Numbered from the stretch's first letter, positions 19,219 to 28,094 are shown. The stretch is DNA of 39,393 bases from Sulfuricella sp. (GCA_018336195.1 JAGXQV010000140.1:1-39393), one strand, 5' to 3'. Notes: a model not told the origin generated them from the sequence alone. A program made the numbers and translations.

Positions 19219-20931
19219 TCAAAACTGGAACTCCTCGCTCTCGTCCTCGCTGCGTTGCCGGGAGATTTCTTCCTGCGCGGCATCCGTGGACTGGGGATTG
19301 TACAGCGGCGCATTTTCTCCCGCGGCGGGAAGGTCTGCTTCGTGCTGAATTTTCCCCCAGCGCTGGAGGTTTTCGACGAGTTGCGGTGTGGGTTCGCGGG
19401 CGTCTGGAAACAGCAGTTTCTCGCGGATCGCATCGTTGAAGGCGCGGACGAACCCCTTGATCTGAGCGAGGGAAAAACCCTTGCGCTGCAGGTAGAAAAC
19501 GCTCCACAACTCGAATCCCTGTTGCGGTAGCCAGATGGCGTTGCGCACGGTGAGGAACATCTGCTCGACGTATTGCGAGGCGGTGCGGAAATCCATGGTG
19601 TTGTGGCGCCAGTTGAAGGCGAAATCGCGAATGCCGAATTCCTCGCGCTTCTGCCAGATCGGGGTGATCGGGTCGCAATACCACAACTGGGCGCGGAAGA
19701 AATCGGGGCGCGCTTCTTCGATCAGCGAGACGGTCTCCGCAACGGTCTCCGCAGTCTCTCCGGGAAACCCCACCAGCAGGTTGGCGTGGGTGACGATGCC
19801 GTTGTCGCGGAAGTGGCGGATCGCCTCCAGATAGTTTTTCCGCCGCGAGGTCTTGTTCATCGCTGCCAGCATGACGTCGCTGCCCGACTCGATGCCCAGG
19901 AACACCCCTTCGCAGCCGGCCTCGGCCATCAGGCGGATGGTTTCCGCGTCGCCGTGGTCGGAGCGATAGAACGAGTTCCAGCGGAAGCCGTAGCGCTTGT
20001 CTATCATCAGCCGCAGGATGTCGCGGAAGCGTTTTTTCGGCACGTTGAAGGTGTCGTCGAGGAAGGTCACCGTCGTCACGGTGCCGATGGCGCGGATCGC
20101 GTCCAACTCTTTTTCGACATGGGCCAGGTCAAGATACCTGTACTTGCCGGCACGCTCGGAAAAACCGCAAAAAGCGCAGGCGAAGGGGCAGGATTTGGCG
20201 GTGCGGATCGACAGGAATTCGCCGATCTCCGCCGTGGGGAACAGCGTGTAATCGACCGGGTTGTCTTCCAGGGGATTTTCCTCCAGCGCTCGCTCATTCA
20301 GGACGAAATCCGCGCCATCGCGGTAGGCGACGTTGCGCACCCCGGAAAAATCCCCACCCTCACGCAATGCCTGGAGAACGGCCACCAGGGCGGCTTCACC
20401 CTCGGCGCCGATGACGTAATAGTCACCCTCCAGATAGGCGAACAACTGGCGCAGCGATTCGTCGTCGAGCATCGCGGCCTGGCTGGCGATGTACGGCCCG
20501 CCGATGATGATTTTTACGTCTGGGTTGCATTCCCGGACGAACGCGACAATTTCGATGATCGGCTGGGGCGACACGTACAGCGTGGTAGTGATGGCGACGC
20601 TGCGGACGTCCCCCGCCGCCAGCTTGGCGCGCAGCTTGTCCTTTTCCAGGTGGAACAGGTTGACGTAGTCGAAACTGAATCCGTGGCGCGCCAAATAGCT
20701 GCCCAGGTAGAGGATCACCGGCCACAGGAAATCGGCATTGTGGTAAGGCGTCGCCAAGCTGCCGTTGACTTCGTTGAGGATGTCCATGGCGCGGCGTTCC
20801 TTGCCGTCGCGCGTAATGAAGGCAAGGTTAAGGTCGCGGTAGGCCCCTGAACTGGGATCGTTGCCGCGAATGGCCGTCACGGTTTTCCCGAAATCGTAGT
20901 CGTTGAAGCCGATAAGGAGGCAATCCGTCAT
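19219..20931 (-). CDS. B12-binding radical SAM protein, PhpK-like, NRPS-associated
   Basis: 570 residues. The N-terminal part (MTDCLLIGFNDYDFG, SSGAYRDLNLAF) and the following alpha/beta region with IIIGGPYIASQ and GAEGEAALV look like a cobalamin-binding domain. The radical SAM domain follows with the cluster motif C248-x3-C252-x2-C255 and LLVGFPGET further on. This order is normal for B12-dependent radical SAM methyltransferases, which methylate unactivated carbon or phosphinate phosphorus. The opening resembles, from memory, the PhpK group, but a P-methylation role would need phosphonate genes and none are seen. It lies between two synthetase genes and probably modifies the peptide or a tethered residue. 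The C-terminus ends SEEFQF, nearly matching the tail of the upstream NRPS (AEEFNF). Confidence 0.85.
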   Translation of the reverse strand: MTDCLLIGFNDYDFGKTVTAIRGNDPSSGAYRDLNLAFITRDGKERRAMDILNEVNGSLATPYHNADFLWPVILYLGSYLARHGFSFDYVNLFHLEKDKLRAKLAAGDVRSVAITTTLYVSPQPIIEIVAFVRECNPDVKIIIGGPYIASQAAMLDDESLRQLFAYLEGDYYVIGAEGEAALVAVLQALREGGDFSGVRNVAYRDGADFVLNERALEENPLEDNPVDYTLFPTAEIGEFLSIRTAKSCPFACAFCGFSERAGKYRYLDLAHVEKELDAIRAIGTVTTVTFLDDTFNVPKKRFRDILRLMIDKRYGFRWNSFYRSDHGDAETIRLMAEAGCEGVFLGIESGSDVMLAAMNKTSRRKNYLEAIRHFRDNGIVTHANLLVGFPGETAETVAETVSLIEEARPDFFRAQLWYCDPITPIWQKREEFGIRDFAFNWRHNTMDFRTASQYVEQMFLTVRNAIWLPQQGFELWSVFYLQRKGFSLAQIKGFVRAFNDAIREKLLFPDAREPTPQLVENLQRWGKIQHEADLPAAGENAPLYNPQSTDAAQEEISRQRSEDESEEFQF

Positions 20932-20963
20932 TTCTGTAACCCTGTTTTAGCCTGCCACGATAG

Positions 20964-20989
20964 CCCCTCTCCCGAGGGAGGGAGAGGGG
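20964..20989. repeat. Perfect 10-bp stem hairpin between NRPS and radical SAM genes
   Basis: CCCCTCTCCC at 20964-20973 pairs exactly with GGGAGAGGGG at 20980-20989 around a 6-nt loop, in the 69-bp gap between the two genes. There is no T-run on the minus strand, so it is not a typical intrinsic terminator. It could stabilise the mRNA end, partly attenuate the downstream genes, or be a dispersed extragenic palindrome. Confidence 0.6.
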
Positions 20990-21000
20990 AGTGCATCCCA

Positions 21001-24000
21001 CTAAAAATTGAATTCCTCGGCTTCGTCGAGCGCCGGTGTTTCGCCACCCGCGACCAGGGAAATATCGACCACCTTGGCGTCGGGATGGGCGGCGGCGCTT
21101 TCCAGAATCTCCCCGAAATGCCCCACCATCGCGGCGACCTCATCCGCGTTGAACAGCCCGGCGTCGTATTCGAAAACCCCGTGGAGAATACCGTCCGCTT
21201 CCGACATGGAAAGGATCAGGTCGAATTTCGCCGCGCCGCCGGGGGTGGGCAGCAGCGTCATGGCGATTCCCTCGTCCAGCGGGACATCGGCTGCCGGGGC
21301 ATTTTGCAGGGCAAACACCACCTGCACCAGCGGTGTGCGGCTCTCGCCCCGCTCGGGGCATACTTCCCGGACGATCTGCTCGAAGGGGACATCCTGGTGA
21401 GTGAACGCTTCCAGCGCCGTTTTCCGCACTCGTTTCAGCAGGTCGCGATAACTCGGCTCGCCCGCCAAGTCCACCCGCATCGGCAGGGTGTTCACGAAAA
21501 AGCCGATCAGCGGCTCGATTTCCTGGTAATGGCGGTTGGCGATGGGCGAACCGACCAGGATGTCCTCGCGCCCGGTATAGCGGAACAGCAGCGTGGCATA
21601 CGCCGCCAATAGCGCCATGTAGAGGCTCACCCCTTCGTGCAGGCAGAGTTTCTTGATTTTCCCGGTGAGCGTCCGGGTCAGGGCGAAGGAGGCCGTGCGG
21701 CACGGCGCGGCGCCCAGCGGGGCGTTGCGGCGGGACACCTGAAGTAGCGGCGGAACCCCGGCCAACTGCTTGCGCCAGTAATCGAGGCGGGCTTCCAGCG
21801 CCGCGCCGCTCAGCCAGTGGCGCTGCCAGCAGGCGAAATCCTGGTACTGCACCGCCAGTTCGGGGAGCGGCGCGCCGGTTTGCTGCCGGTGAAAAGCCTG
21901 GTAGAACTGGGTCAGTTCATGGATGAACACCCCGGATGACCAGTTGTCGGCAACGATGTGATGCATCGCCAGCAGCAGGATATACCCGCCCTTGCCCGCC
22001 CCATCGACGGGCAGCTTGAGGAGGGTGCCCTTGAGCAGCGGGCCGTTTTCCAGGTCGAAGGGCGTCACCGCCTCACTAGATATCCGCCGCTCGACTTCGG
22101 CGTTTTGTTGGTCAGGCGGATAGGCGCCGATATCCACCAGCGGCAGCGGCGCCTCCTTGTAAGAGGCAATCACCGCCACCGGTTGGCCGCCTTCTTCATG
22201 AAAAGTGGTGCGCAGCACGTCATGGCGGCGCACGATTTCCGCGATACTGCGGCGCAGCGCATCTTCGTCGAGTTCTCCGTCGATGCGGATGGCTGCCGCC
22301 ATGTTGTAATTGGCGCTGTTACCTTGCAGGCGATCAAGGAACCACAGTCTTTCCTGGGCGAAGGACAGCGGATATTCGCTGCGGCGCGGCACGCGCAGAA
22401 TGGGCGGAACCTGCAAGCCCCCCTGCCTGGCGCAACCCTCGATGTGGCGGGCAAGCCCCTGGATGGTCGGCGTGTCGAAGATTTGCCGCACCGGGATATC
22501 CAGGGCAAACGCCTCGCGGATCCGCGAAATCAATTGAGTGGCGAGCAGCGAGTGGCCGCCCAGCTCGAAGAAATTGTCGTGGCTGCCGATGGCGTCGATT
22601 TTCAGCACCTCGCCCCAGATGGCGGCCAGCACTTCTTCGACGGGGGTTGCGGTGAGCGGGGAAACCGCAGCCTCGCGTTTTTCGTCGCCGCCGGGATGGG
22701 GCAGGCGGCGCCGGTCCACCTTGCCGCTGGAGGTGACGGGCAGTTGTTCCAGCGCCACGAACGCGGACGGAACCATGTATTCGGGGAGCTTGGCTTTCAC
22801 GTAGTCGCGCAGCGCGGCGCAGTCGATCTCCTGCCCCGCCGATGCCACCACGTAAGCGGCGAGACGGCGGTCGCCGGGGCCGTATTCGACATCCACCACC
22901 ACCGCTTCGCCGACCTCGGGATGGGCATTCAGCAGCGCTTCAATCTCGCCCGGCTCGATGCGGAAGCCGCGGATTTTCACCTGGGTGTCGGCCCGCCCGA
23001 GAAACTTGAGGTTGCCGTCCGGCTCCCACAGAGCCAGGTCGCCGGTCTTGTACAGGCGCTGCCCGTCCCCGCCGAACGGATTGGCGACGAAGCGCTCCGC
23101 GGTCAGCGCTTCCTGGCCCAGATAGCCGCGCGCCAGGGCCACCCCGCCGACGAACAGTTCGCCCGGAACGCCCGCCGGAACCGGCCTTCCCGCCGGATCG
23201 AGAAGGTAGATTTCGCTATTGGCGAGCGGCTTGCCGATGGACGGCAGCGCCGGCCAGTGCGCGGCGTCGCCTTCCAGGGTGTAGGCGGTCACCACGTGGG
23301 TCTCGGATGGCCCGTAGTGATTGTGCAGGCGGCAATTCTCCAGCCCCGCGAAAAAGCCCGCGATGGCCGGGGATATGCGCAATTGCTCGCCGGCGGTGAT
23401 GACCTCCTTCAGGCTGGCCGGGTAGCGCGAACGCTCCACCGCCACCGTGGCCAACTGCTGCAAGGCCACGTAGGGGAGGAACAGGCGCTCGATGCGCTCT
23501 CTCTCCACGTAATCGAGCAAGGCCAGCGCATCACGGCGCAACTCGCTGGAAGCGAGATGCAGCGTGCCGCCGGCACTCCAGGTCGAAAACACCTCCTGGA
23601 AGGACACGTCGAAGGTGTAGGGGGCGAACTGGAGGGTACGGGCGGGAGCCGCGAAAGCCGGCTGATCGAGATGCCAGTGGATGAGGTTGGACAGGGCATG
23701 GCGGGCCATCGCTACGCCCTTGGGCTTGCCGGTCGAGCCGGAGGTGTACAACAGATAGGCGAGGCTGTCCGCCCCGTCGTTGCGCAGCGGGTTGGATGCA
23801 GAGCGGGCGTCGATATGCTCCTGCACGAGGTCCAGGTAGACGATTTCCCGTCCCGGCGTCGTACTTTTTTTACTGCGTGGAAGGAAGGCGATGCCCTGTA
23901 TCGTTTCCAAAATCTCGTCGGAGGGAAGCGCTCCGCCGTTCTCGGCGACTTTTCCGACCAGTTCGTCGAAAGTAAGCTCGCCTTCCCGCAGCACCACCAC

Positions 24001-27000
24001 GTCGACGCTGCGGTTCGCCAGGATCGTCGCGAATTCGCTGCTCGCGTAAGGGCCGCCGGTGACGATGGGAACCCCCGGCAGCCAATTCCTCAAGAGGCTC
24101 ACCGTTTCATGGAAAAAATCGCGGAACCGCGACAAGGTCCGAATCCCGACCAGTTGCGGCCGGCATTCCCCGAGCAACGCCTGGAGTTCGGCGAAGGATG
24201 CGAAGTCGATCCGCGATTTGGCAACCTGGGTGGCAACCCGGCTCCCCTGCGTCTGTTTCAGATAGGCCGCCAGACACATCAGCCCCAGCGGCGGCTCGAC
24301 CATGTCGTATTGCATGCCCTCGGCGGCGTCGGCGAACAGCAGGGAAAGGTCGAGCAGCAGGATGCGGAAGGGGTTTTCCAGCGGCGCGTCCGGTCGCACG
24401 GCGCGCGGCGCAACGTAAGTCCGGTCGAAGTCGGGGGCGGCCATCGGGTCCCCGGTCACCGGCCGCGCCCCGCCCAAATCCTCGGGAGTCAGCCCGGCGG
24501 CATCGAGCAGGTCGGCAAGGCTGGCGATCTTCATCGGCAGATAGCTGTCGTATTTGAGGATCAGCTCGTCTTCCGTCATCAGCTTCATCTGCGACGGCAG
24601 CACCTGTTTGAGGCGCTCGCGATCCATGAAATAGTCGCTCATGAAGCGCGACTGGAACTCCCGCGCGAAGCCCTTGGAAAACGGCAGGGTATCGGGAAGC
24701 TCGTGGTAGGCGAGATTGGTGGAACGGCGGATCGCCTCGCGGGTAATCCCTTGCTCCAGCGCCATCGCCTCCATCTCGGTGTCCGGGTAGATTTTCAGGA
24801 TGTGCAGATTGGGGAAATGCAGCCAATGAAAGTTCTTCACGAAATCGAGGGTGGCGTAGGCTTCTTCCTCGGTTTCGGTGGGGAAGCCCGTCATGATCTG
24901 CATTTCGAGGATCAGGTCGGGATAGGTTTCGGTGATGTAGGAAACGCTCTCCCCAAAGCGGTCCAGGCGCAGATTCTTCTTGATTAGCCTCTGGATGCGC
25001 GGCGAGGCCGATTCCAGGGCGACCGCGAGGTTGACCGTTCCCGCTTCCACCAGCAAGTCGATGTAGTCCTTGGAAAGAATGTCGCCGCGCAGGCCGTTGG
25101 GAAAGAACAACTGGATACCCAGTTTCGCATCGATGATCTTGCGCAACAAGCGGCTGGAGCTTTCCTGGTCCAGGTTGAACACGTCGTCGACCACCACGAA
25201 ACGCCGCGCGCCGGCCGCGTAACAGCGGGAGATTTCGGCGAAGATGTTCTCGGCGCTGCGAAAGCGCGTCTTCCGCGACATGATCTTGTGGCAATACAGG
25301 CACCCGTAGGGACAGCCGCGCGACGCCTCGATGGAGAAGGTGTGGCGGACCGGGGCGATGCCGATATGTTGGTGATATTTCGCGTAGGAAACCGCGGCGC
25401 GGTCGGGGTGGGGCAGATCGTCGTAATTCGCCACCATCGGACGCGGCGTGGTGATGACCGGCTCAACCGCCCGATGCTGCTGCAACAGGGTAAAAGGAAT
25501 GTCCCGGCACACCCGCTGCTCGGTCAGCAGCAGCGCGGTGCCGCTGTCCTCCAGCATCGCCAGGATTCTTTCCTGCGGATACTCGGGGTCGATGGGCAGA
25601 TAGCCGCCGCCCGCTTTCAATATCGCCAGCAAGGCCACCGGCAGCGCTTCGCTGCGCGCCATCATCAAGCCCACCACGGAATCCGGCCCGACGCCCTTTT
25701 CCCGCAGATAACCGGCCAGACGGTTGGCGCGGGCGTTGAGTTCAGCGTAACTCAGGGTGTTCCCTTCGAACGTCAGGGCAGGGGCGTCGGGCAGGGCGAC
25801 AGCCCGTTCCTCGAACAGCGCTTCCACCGGAATCCGGTAGGAATACTCCCTGGGCAGGCGGCTCCACTCCTTCATGATCCGCGCCGGCTCGCCATCCGCC
25901 ACCAGCGGATAGGCGCCGACCTCGCAGTGGGGATTTGCCGCGATGCCTTCCAGGAGGAATTGGAAATGCGCCAGCAAGCCTTGCGCAACGGCAGGTTCGA
26001 AAAGGTCTTCGGAATATTCGAGAATCCCCAGATAGCCGTCGTCGCGTTCCAGTAAATACATGACCAGGTCGAAGTGGGAGACGCCGCTGTCCACCGAGAC
26101 CGTCTCGATGGCCAGCGCCTGGTCGTCGCTGGTCCGGCTGAGCGGGGCGTTCTGCACCACCAACATCACCTGGAACAGCGGGGCGTGGCTGAGATTGCGC
26201 TCAGGCGCCAATTCCTTGACCAGTTTTTCGAAGGGCAAATCCTGATGGGTATAGGCTTCCAGGGCGCGCGCCTTGACCCGTTCCAGCAAGGTTTGGAAAG
26301 TCGGGTTACCCGCCAGGTCGATGCGAAACGCCAGGGTGTTCACGAAAAAACCGATCAGCGGTTCCAGTTCGCGGCGCCCCCGGTTGGCGATGGGCGAGCC
26401 GATCACCAGATCGTCGCCCCCGCCGTAGCGGGAAAGCAGCAGGCCGAAGGCCGCCAGCAGGGTCATGAAGGAGGTCGCTGCGGCGCTCTGGGCGATCTTC
26501 TCCAGCCCTTTCCTAGCGGTTGCGCCGACCTGGAAAGTGGCGAGTTTCCCCCGGTAGGTCTGCTCCGCCGGACGCGGTTTGCGGCAGGGCAACTCCAGAA
26601 CCGGTGGGGCGCCCTCCAGCAGCTTGCGCCAGTAGGCCATCTGGCTTTCCAGAAGCGTTCCGTCGGAGAAACGGTCGCGCTGCCATGCCGCGAAATCGGC
26701 GTACTGGACCGGCAACGCCGCCAGCGGCGAGGGCTTGCCGTGCGCGAAAGCGTCGTAAAGTGCGGTCACTTCGCCGGCGATGACACCGGTGGACCAGCCG
26801 TCGGAAACGATGTGGTGCATGGTGACCAGCAGGATATGTTCTTCCTGCAGGTCCGCTCCACGCGCCAGACGCAGCAGGCGCCAGCGCAGCAGCGGCCCGG
26901 TGGCCAGATCGAAAGCTTCCTGGACATAGGCAACGGCAATCCGGTTCACCTCGATGGATTCTTCATCGCCCCCCGAAAATGGCGGCAAATCGGTGACGCT

Positions 27001-27378
27001 GAGCGGCAGGAACAGGCGCTCGGCAATCCGCTGAAATGGCTGGCCGTTCTCCGCGAAAAAGCTGGTGCGCAATACCTCGTGGCGGCGGATGATCTCGTTG
27101 AGCGCCGCTTCCAGCGCGCCGACGTTCAATGGGCCGCGCAGCCGATAAGCGGCGGGAATGTTGTATACCGCGGCGGCGACCTGGCTTTCCAGTTCGTGTA
27201 GGAACCACAGGCGCTCCTGGGCGAAGGAAAGCGGAAGCGGCGCACTTCTCGGCACCAGCGGAATGGATGATTCCCCGCCCTCCCCTTGGCTTTTTCTCTC
27301 CTCCAGGTGTTTTTCCCGGAGTTTTTTCAGGAGCAGTTCGCGTTTTTCCGGGGATAACCCCTTCAGCCTTTCCTGCAT
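21001..27378 (-). CDS. NRPS C-A(interrupted by radical SAM + B12-binding cassette)-T-C, proline-type
   Basis: 2125 residues. The first C domain has HHIVSDG at 188-194. The A domain starts normally, with A2 (LKAGGGYLPIDPEYP) from 587. Then about 540 foreign residues intervene, and A3 resumes at 1211 (YTSGSTGKPKG). Downstream, NHYGPSETHVV (1353-1363), YKTGDL, the A8 loop and a TSSGKVDRR lysine motif are intact, so the A domain should fold. Specificity residues D1257, V1258, Q1261, F1300, I1327, A1329, H1354, V1362, V1363 read DVQFIAHVV, the published proline code. The T-domain serine is Ser1610 in GGHS. The second C domain has HHIVADN (1806-1812, last Gly changed to Asn) and no T domain follows it, so it should join this residue to one on a separate protein. 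The protein ends AEEFNF. It likely activates proline, and the inserted cassette probably modifies it. Confidence 0.94.
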   Translation of the reverse strand: MQERLKGLSPEKRELLLKKLREKHLEERKSQGEGGESSIPLVPRSAPLPLSFAQERLWFLHELESQVAAAVYNIPAAYRLRGPLNVGALEAALNEIIRRHEVLRTSFFAENGQPFQRIAERLFLPLSVTDLPPFSGGDEESIEVNRIAVAYVQEAFDLATGPLLRWRLLRLARGADLQEEHILLVTMHHIVSDGWSTGVIAGEVTALYDAFAHGKPSPLAALPVQYADFAAWQRDRFSDGTLLESQMAYWRKLLEGAPPVLELPCRKPRPAEQTYRGKLATFQVGATARKGLEKIAQSAAATSFMTLLAAFGLLLSRYGGGDDLVIGSPIANRGRRELEPLIGFFVNTLAFRIDLAGNPTFQTLLERVKARALEAYTHQDLPFEKLVKELAPERNLSHAPLFQVMLVVQNAPLSRTSDDQALAIETVSVDSGVSHFDLVMYLLERDDGYLGILEYSEDLFEPAVAQGLLAHFQFLLEGIAANPHCEVGAYPLVADGEPARIMKEWSRLPREYSYRIPVEALFEERAVALPDAPALTFEGNTLSYAELNARANRLAGYLREKGVGPDSVVGLMMARSEALPVALLAILKAGGGYLPIDPEYPQERILAMLEDSGTALLLTEQRVCRDIPFTLLQQHRAVEPVITTPRPMVANYDDLPHPDRAAVSYAKYHQHIGIAPVRHTFSIEASRGCPYGCLYCHKIMSRKTRFRSAENIFAEISRCYAAGARRFVVVDDVFNLDQESSSRLLRKIIDAKLGIQLFFPNGLRGDILSKDYIDLLVEAGTVNLAVALESASPRIQRLIKKNLRLDRFGESVSYITETYPDLILEMQIMTGFPTETEEEAYATLDFVKNFHWLHFPNLHILKIYPDTEMEAMALEQGITREAIRRSTNLAYHELPDTLPFSKGFAREFQSRFMSDYFMDRERLKQVLPSQMKLMTEDELILKYDSYLPMKIASLADLLDAAGLTPEDLGGARPVTGDPMAAPDFDRTYVAPRAVRPDAPLENPFRILLLDLSLLFADAAEGMQYDMVEPPLGLMCLAAYLKQTQGSRVATQVAKSRIDFASFAELQALLGECRPQLVGIRTLSRFRDFFHETVSLLRNWLPGVPIVTGGPYASSEFATILANRSVDVVVLREGELTFDELVGKVAENGGALPSDEILETIQGIAFLPRSKKSTTPGREIVYLDLVQEHIDARSASNPLRNDGADSLAYLLYTSGSTGKPKGVAMARHALSNLIHWHLDQPAFAAPARTLQFAPYTFDVSFQEVFSTWSAGGTLHLASSELRRDALALLDYVERERIERLFLPYVALQQLATVAVERSRYPASLKEVITAGEQLRISPAIAGFFAGLENCRLHNHYGPSETHVVTAYTLEGDAAHWPALPSIGKPLANSEIYLLDPAGRPVPAGVPGELFVGGVALARGYLGQEALTAERFVANPFGGDGQRLYKTGDLALWEPDGNLKFLGRADTQVKIRGFRIEPGEIEALLNAHPEVGEAVVVDVEYGPGDRRLAAYVVASAGQEIDCAALRDYVKAKLPEYMVPSAFVALEQLPVTSSGKVDRRRLPHPGGDEKREAAVSPLTATPVEEVLAAIWGEVLKIDAIGSHDNFFELGGHSLLATQLISRIREAFALDIPVRQIFDTPTIQGLARHIEGCARQGGLQVPPILRVPRRSEYPLSFAQERLWFLDRLQGNSANYNMAAAIRIDGELDEDALRRSIAEIVRRHDVLRTTFHEEGGQPVAVIASYKEAPLPLVDIGAYPPDQQNAEVERRISSEAVTPFDLENGPLLKGTLLKLPVDGAGKGGYILLLAMHHIVADNWSSGVFIHELTQFYQAFHRQQTGAPLPELAVQYQDFACWQRHWLSGAALEARLDYWRKQLAGVPPLLQVSRRNAPLGAAPCRTASFALTRTLTGKIKKLCLHEGVSLYMALLAAYATLLFRYTGREDILVGSPIANRHYQEIEPLIGFFVNTLPMRVDLAGEPSYRDLLKRVRKTALEAFTHQDVPFEQIVREVCPERGESRTPLVQVVFALQNAPAADVPLDEGIAMTLLPTPGGAAKFDLILSMSEADGILHGVFEYDAGLFNADEVAAMVGHFGEILESAAAHPDAKVVDISLVAGGETPALDEAEEFNF
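23851..25461 (-). other. Radical SAM + cobalamin-binding-like cassette inserted between A2 and A3 of an adenylation domain
   Basis: Residues about 640-1176 of the proline NRPS. A DLPHPDR linker, typical of what precedes the radical SAM barrel in B12-type enzymes, leads into RGCPYGCLYC with C689-x3-C693-x2-C696. A complete-looking barrel follows (FVVVDDVFNLD, FFPNGLRGD, ALESASPRIQ, TGFPTETEEEA). From about 1002 comes a Rossmann-like part with RILLLDLS, VEPPLGLMCLAAYL, VTGGPYASS and GELTFDEL, the usual look of the cobalamin-binding domain of radical SAM methyltransferases. The order, radical SAM before B12 domain, is the reverse of the usual one. A-domain sequence flanks both ends in one frame (LEDSGTALLLTEQ before, REIVYLD...DSLAYLLYTSG after). 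Role as an on-line C-methylase of proline is inference. Confidence 0.88.
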
Positions 27379-27824
27379 TTTCGCGCTACCCTTTTGCTTA
27401 AAGCCAAATGTTGGCGTTTCCGGAGAGTCCTGCGTCGAAACGACATGACCGCCCCTGAGATGGTTTATCTACGAGGGTTTTCCCCCTCTCAGGCAGGTAT
27501 GACAAATGGGAGCCGTCATCCCGGCGAAGAGTTTGCGGTTTGAGGCACAAATAATCAAGAAAGTGATATTTGGCCAAGACCACGTTGCGCCAGATCCTCA
27601 TTTACGATGAGAATCCAGCCAACTTTCTCCACGCGCTTTTCAAAAGTACCACACCCGGCTCGCTGAACGGATAAGGGCATCCCCTATTTAACAATAAGCA
27701 ATTTCTCCGCGCCTGTTTTAGGCGTTTGTGCTGGACGCAACACTTTATGGCATATACATTATTAGGCGTTAAGTGAGCCACCTCCAGGTTTAACTTAATG
27801 AAGCACGAAGGTCTCCAATCATTT

Positions 27825-27854
27825 AAGCCGTCAGCACATCGACGGCTTTTTTTT
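27825..27854 (+). terminator. Strong Rho-independent terminator with no evident gene in front
   Basis: AAGCCGTC (27825-27832) pairs with GACGGCTT (27841-27848) around an 8-nt loop and runs into eight T residues. It reads in the plus direction. No plus-strand protein gene precedes it within the window, so it may end a small RNA or be left over from a lost gene. Confidence 0.75.
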
Positions 27855-28063
27855 GCGCTGGGCCGGGTGAGCTTGATGATTTTCGGATACCCCGGATAGG
27901 GCTTATGCCGCAAGTTTTCGGTGGGTAAGCCAAGCGGCGGAATACTCTGCCGGGCTGCCTTATCCCGACGTGGAGTAGCGGCATCTTCAGTTATTAAAAT
28001 CGAAGATTCAGCGCCGGGCGGCTTGAACCCAAGTGACTTCTTCTTTAATGTTCCAGGGAACGG

Positions 28064-28094
28064 GAACAAGGGAACAAACCCTGTTCCCTTGTTC
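28064..28094. repeat. 13-bp perfect inverted repeat with GGGAAC iterations
   Basis: GAACAAGGGAACA (28064-28076) and TGTTCCCTTGTTC (28082-28094) are exact reverse complements around a 5-nt loop. A further GGGAAC copy immediately precedes the left arm. It could be an RNA hairpin, a protein-binding site, or part of a mobile-element end. Confidence 0.6.

Noticed and set aside
19219..20931. P-methyltransferase of a phosphinate antibiotic pathway
   Set aside because: The N-terminus recalls the PhpK group, but no phosphonate genes such as PEP mutase are present, so that substrate is not supported.
21958..24987. Plus-strand open frame of 1009 codons opposite the proline NRPS
   Set aside because: Same mirror effect; composition is biased and no motif is present.
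23851..25461. Assembly chimera joining a radical SAM gene into an NRPS gene
   Set aside because: The reading frame is continuous across both joins, the A-domain motifs on either side are complete and complementary, and the cassette ends where A-domain loop sequence resumes. Read mapping would still be worth having.
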